NCBI GenBank assembly: GCA_947303715.1
Contig: CAMYYY010000014.1
Location: forward strand, 1-54,772
DNA length: 54,772 bases
Direction: 5' to 3'
Origin: an uncultured Bacteroidales bacterium
Lineage (GTDB): Bacteria; Bacteroidota; Bacteroidia; Bacteroidales; Bacteroidaceae
Shown: positions 53,581 to 54,772 of the stretch, one piece after another
How the letters are laid out: each line of letters starts with the position of its first letter
How positions within the stretch are numbered: position 1 is the first letter of the stretch
Position numbers and translations under genes: made by a program
The notes under the pieces: generated by a model
Database searches by the model: none
What the model was told of the DNA's origin: nothing
Seen by the model: the letters and a program-made list of their open reading frames with translations, nothing else

Positions 53581-54772
53581 ATGAAAACAAAATGTATTTT
53601 TCTGATGACGCTTTGCGCGTTCGTTTGTATGTTGGGCTATTCCCGTACGAATATCCCGCTGAGTACCGAGATTCCCATTGGAGGAGGTGGCGCCCGTACG
53701 CCCGTTCCCTCTCCTACGGCCTATTTGGACGATGACGAAGTACAGGTGCTTCTTTCCGTTGCCGCGCCCCTGACCATAACCGTCTGCGGGCAGGCCGGCA
53801 ACTGCCTTTTCAGTAAGGAGTATGCCTCCACGCAGGAGGCCATCATCCCCCTGTCAGAAAACGGCATAACTGAAGGCGATTATGTCCTGCGCGTGTTCAG
53901 TCAGGGCCTTTGCTGGAAGGGCAATTTCACCATCGAAGCCAGCAAGCAGGCTCCTGCCTCCATTGGTGCTTGGTGGTACGACTGGAACGGAAAGATGGAC
54001 ATTGAATTGGTGAACGATGATGGCCAGCGTAACGACAGCCTTCAATGTTTCTTGTCGGTTGCTGATATCATTTATATTGGCCATGTAAATCCACAATATG
54101 ATCGCTACCTTGCCAACCTCATTAGGAAAGACTCAACACTGATGAATATCGATACCACAACGGTTGTTGTCACGCGAGCGGAAACGAATGATACCGTTTT
54201 CATGAAAGGTTATAGAAGATGTAAAGAACCCCAACTCCAGCTGAATTATCTCGGATTTACCAATGGGGATTATAAGTTGAACATTCAGTGGCGAGATTGC
54301 TGGTGGAGAGGAGAATTCACGTTCAAAACGCATTGGCCTGAAGGCGAATACGTGTACGTTGACAGTACGTATTATCGGCTGAATGGACGTTACGCTACTA
54401 CCGTAAATCCTAGTTATATTGCAGGTCATTCTATCACTTACAGAAAGCTCTGGGATATCTTTGAACGAGATTATCCGCTTGACGTCGTCATTCCTTCAGA
54501 ACTAACTTACGAGGGAGAGACGTATCAGGTAGTCGGGATTGAACACAAGTCCTTCAAATGGTGCTATTATCTGTTATCGGTCACTCTCCCGAATACGATA
54601 ACTTTTATCGATCAAGGTGCTTTCATGGAGTGCGTGAATCTTCGACGCATTGACATCCCCGAGAGTGTTACGAGCATTGGAACGGGTGTGTTCGATGGAT
54701 GTGTCAAGCTATCTTATATTGAGATTCCTGAGGGCATTACCGCGATAAAAGACCACACATTTAATTGTTGTA
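53581..54772 (+). CDS. BspA-like leucine-rich repeat surface protein, 3' truncated by the window
   Basis: The frame runs open from 53581 to the window end (397 codons seen). It begins with a signal-like MKTKCIFLMTLCAFVCMLGYS. Two DUF3244-like beta domains follow (NIPLSTEIPIGGGG, then LTITVCGQAGNCLFSKEY). A BspA-type leucine-rich repeat array then starts (LLSVTLPNTITFIDQGAF, LRRIDIPESVTSIGTGVF, LSYIEIPEGITAIKDHTF). BspA proteins mediate adhesion in oral and gut Bacteroidetes. From about 54060 onward codon use becomes clearly more AT-rich than in the first 480 bp, which suggests a mosaic origin. Confidence 0.85.
   Translation, partial: MKTKCIFLMTLCAFVCMLGYSRTNIPLSTEIPIGGGGARTPVPSPTAYLDDDEVQVLLSVAAPLTITVCGQAGNCLFSKEYASTQEAIIPLSENGITEGDYVLRVFSQGLCWKGNFTIEASKQAPASIGAWWYDWNGKMDIELVNDDGQRNDSLQCFLSVADIIYIGHVNPQYDRYLANLIRKDSTLMNIDTTTVVVTRAETNDTVFMKGYRRCKEPQLQLNYLGFTNGDYKLNIQWRDCWWRGEFTFKTHWPEGEYVYVDSTYYRLNGRYATTVNPSYIAGHSITYRKLWDIFERDYPLDVVIPSELTYEGETYQVVGIEHKSFKWCYYLLSVTLPNTITFIDQGAFMECVNLRRIDIPESVTSIGTGVFDGCVKLSYIEIPEGITAIKDHTFNCC

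Overview
The window looks like a chromosomal segment of a Bacteroidales bacterium, most likely Prevotellaceae. The evidence is as follows. Promoters carry the Bacteroidetes -7 motif TAnnTTTG, and start codons lack Shine-Dalgarno sites. The ribosomal genes run rpsL-rpsG-fusA-rpsJ-rplC with no tuf. Typical families are present: DUF2851, DUF3467, WbqC-like, HU-HIG, VirE/DUF3987, glycine-lipid acyltransferases and a BspA-like leucine-rich repeat protein. No rRNA, tRNA, integrase, transposase or CRISPR array was seen.

Layout. 1-587 is gene-free and repeat-rich. 588-9542 holds two large exported proteins: a 1620-residue protein with four discoidin-like modules, and a GH31 glycosidase with Fn3, F5/8C, dockerin and cohesin-like modules. 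9539-16554 is housekeeping: DUF2851, dapB, lepB, a WbqC-like gene, pdxB, a helix-hairpin-helix protein and a VanZ-like protein. 16503-18355 is the likely glycine-lipid pair glsA-glsB. 18456-22011 is a small pectin (rhamnogalacturonan) locus: PL11 lyase plus rhamnose mutarotase, divergent from a GH105 hydrolase. 22018-27440 is an aryl-pyruvate oxidation locus: iorA-iorB-aminotransferase, divergent from a phenylacetate-CoA-ligase-like gene and an ACT protein. 27520-29118 is prfB with a CYTH gene. 29160-32800 is an accessory-looking island with an HU-like protein and a VirE/DUF3987 primase-helicase-like protein. It is surrounded by, and even contains, four copies of a three-part TGTCACG repeat.

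33370-51593 is one long co-directional ribosomal block (str, S10, spc and alpha regions) with secY, map, infA and rpoA, closed by a strong terminator. After it come a membrane-bound TPR regulator with a C-terminal helix-turn-helix and the 5' part of a BspA-like surface protein that leaves the window.

The most unusual theme is repeat architecture. Short-period degenerate tandem repeats (mostly 7 bp or 21 bp, some 6, 8 or 9 bp) fill many intergenic gaps. They also sit in frame inside several genes: GH31, the WbqC-like gene, pdxB, the GH105 signal peptide, iorA and the DUF3987 gene. A separate palindromic element encoding KSPLLQEG lies in frame in two unrelated proteins. The TGTCACG clusters beside the primase-like gene are the best candidate for an undescribed functional system, possibly an origin or operator set for a small element. 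Everything about their function is inference.
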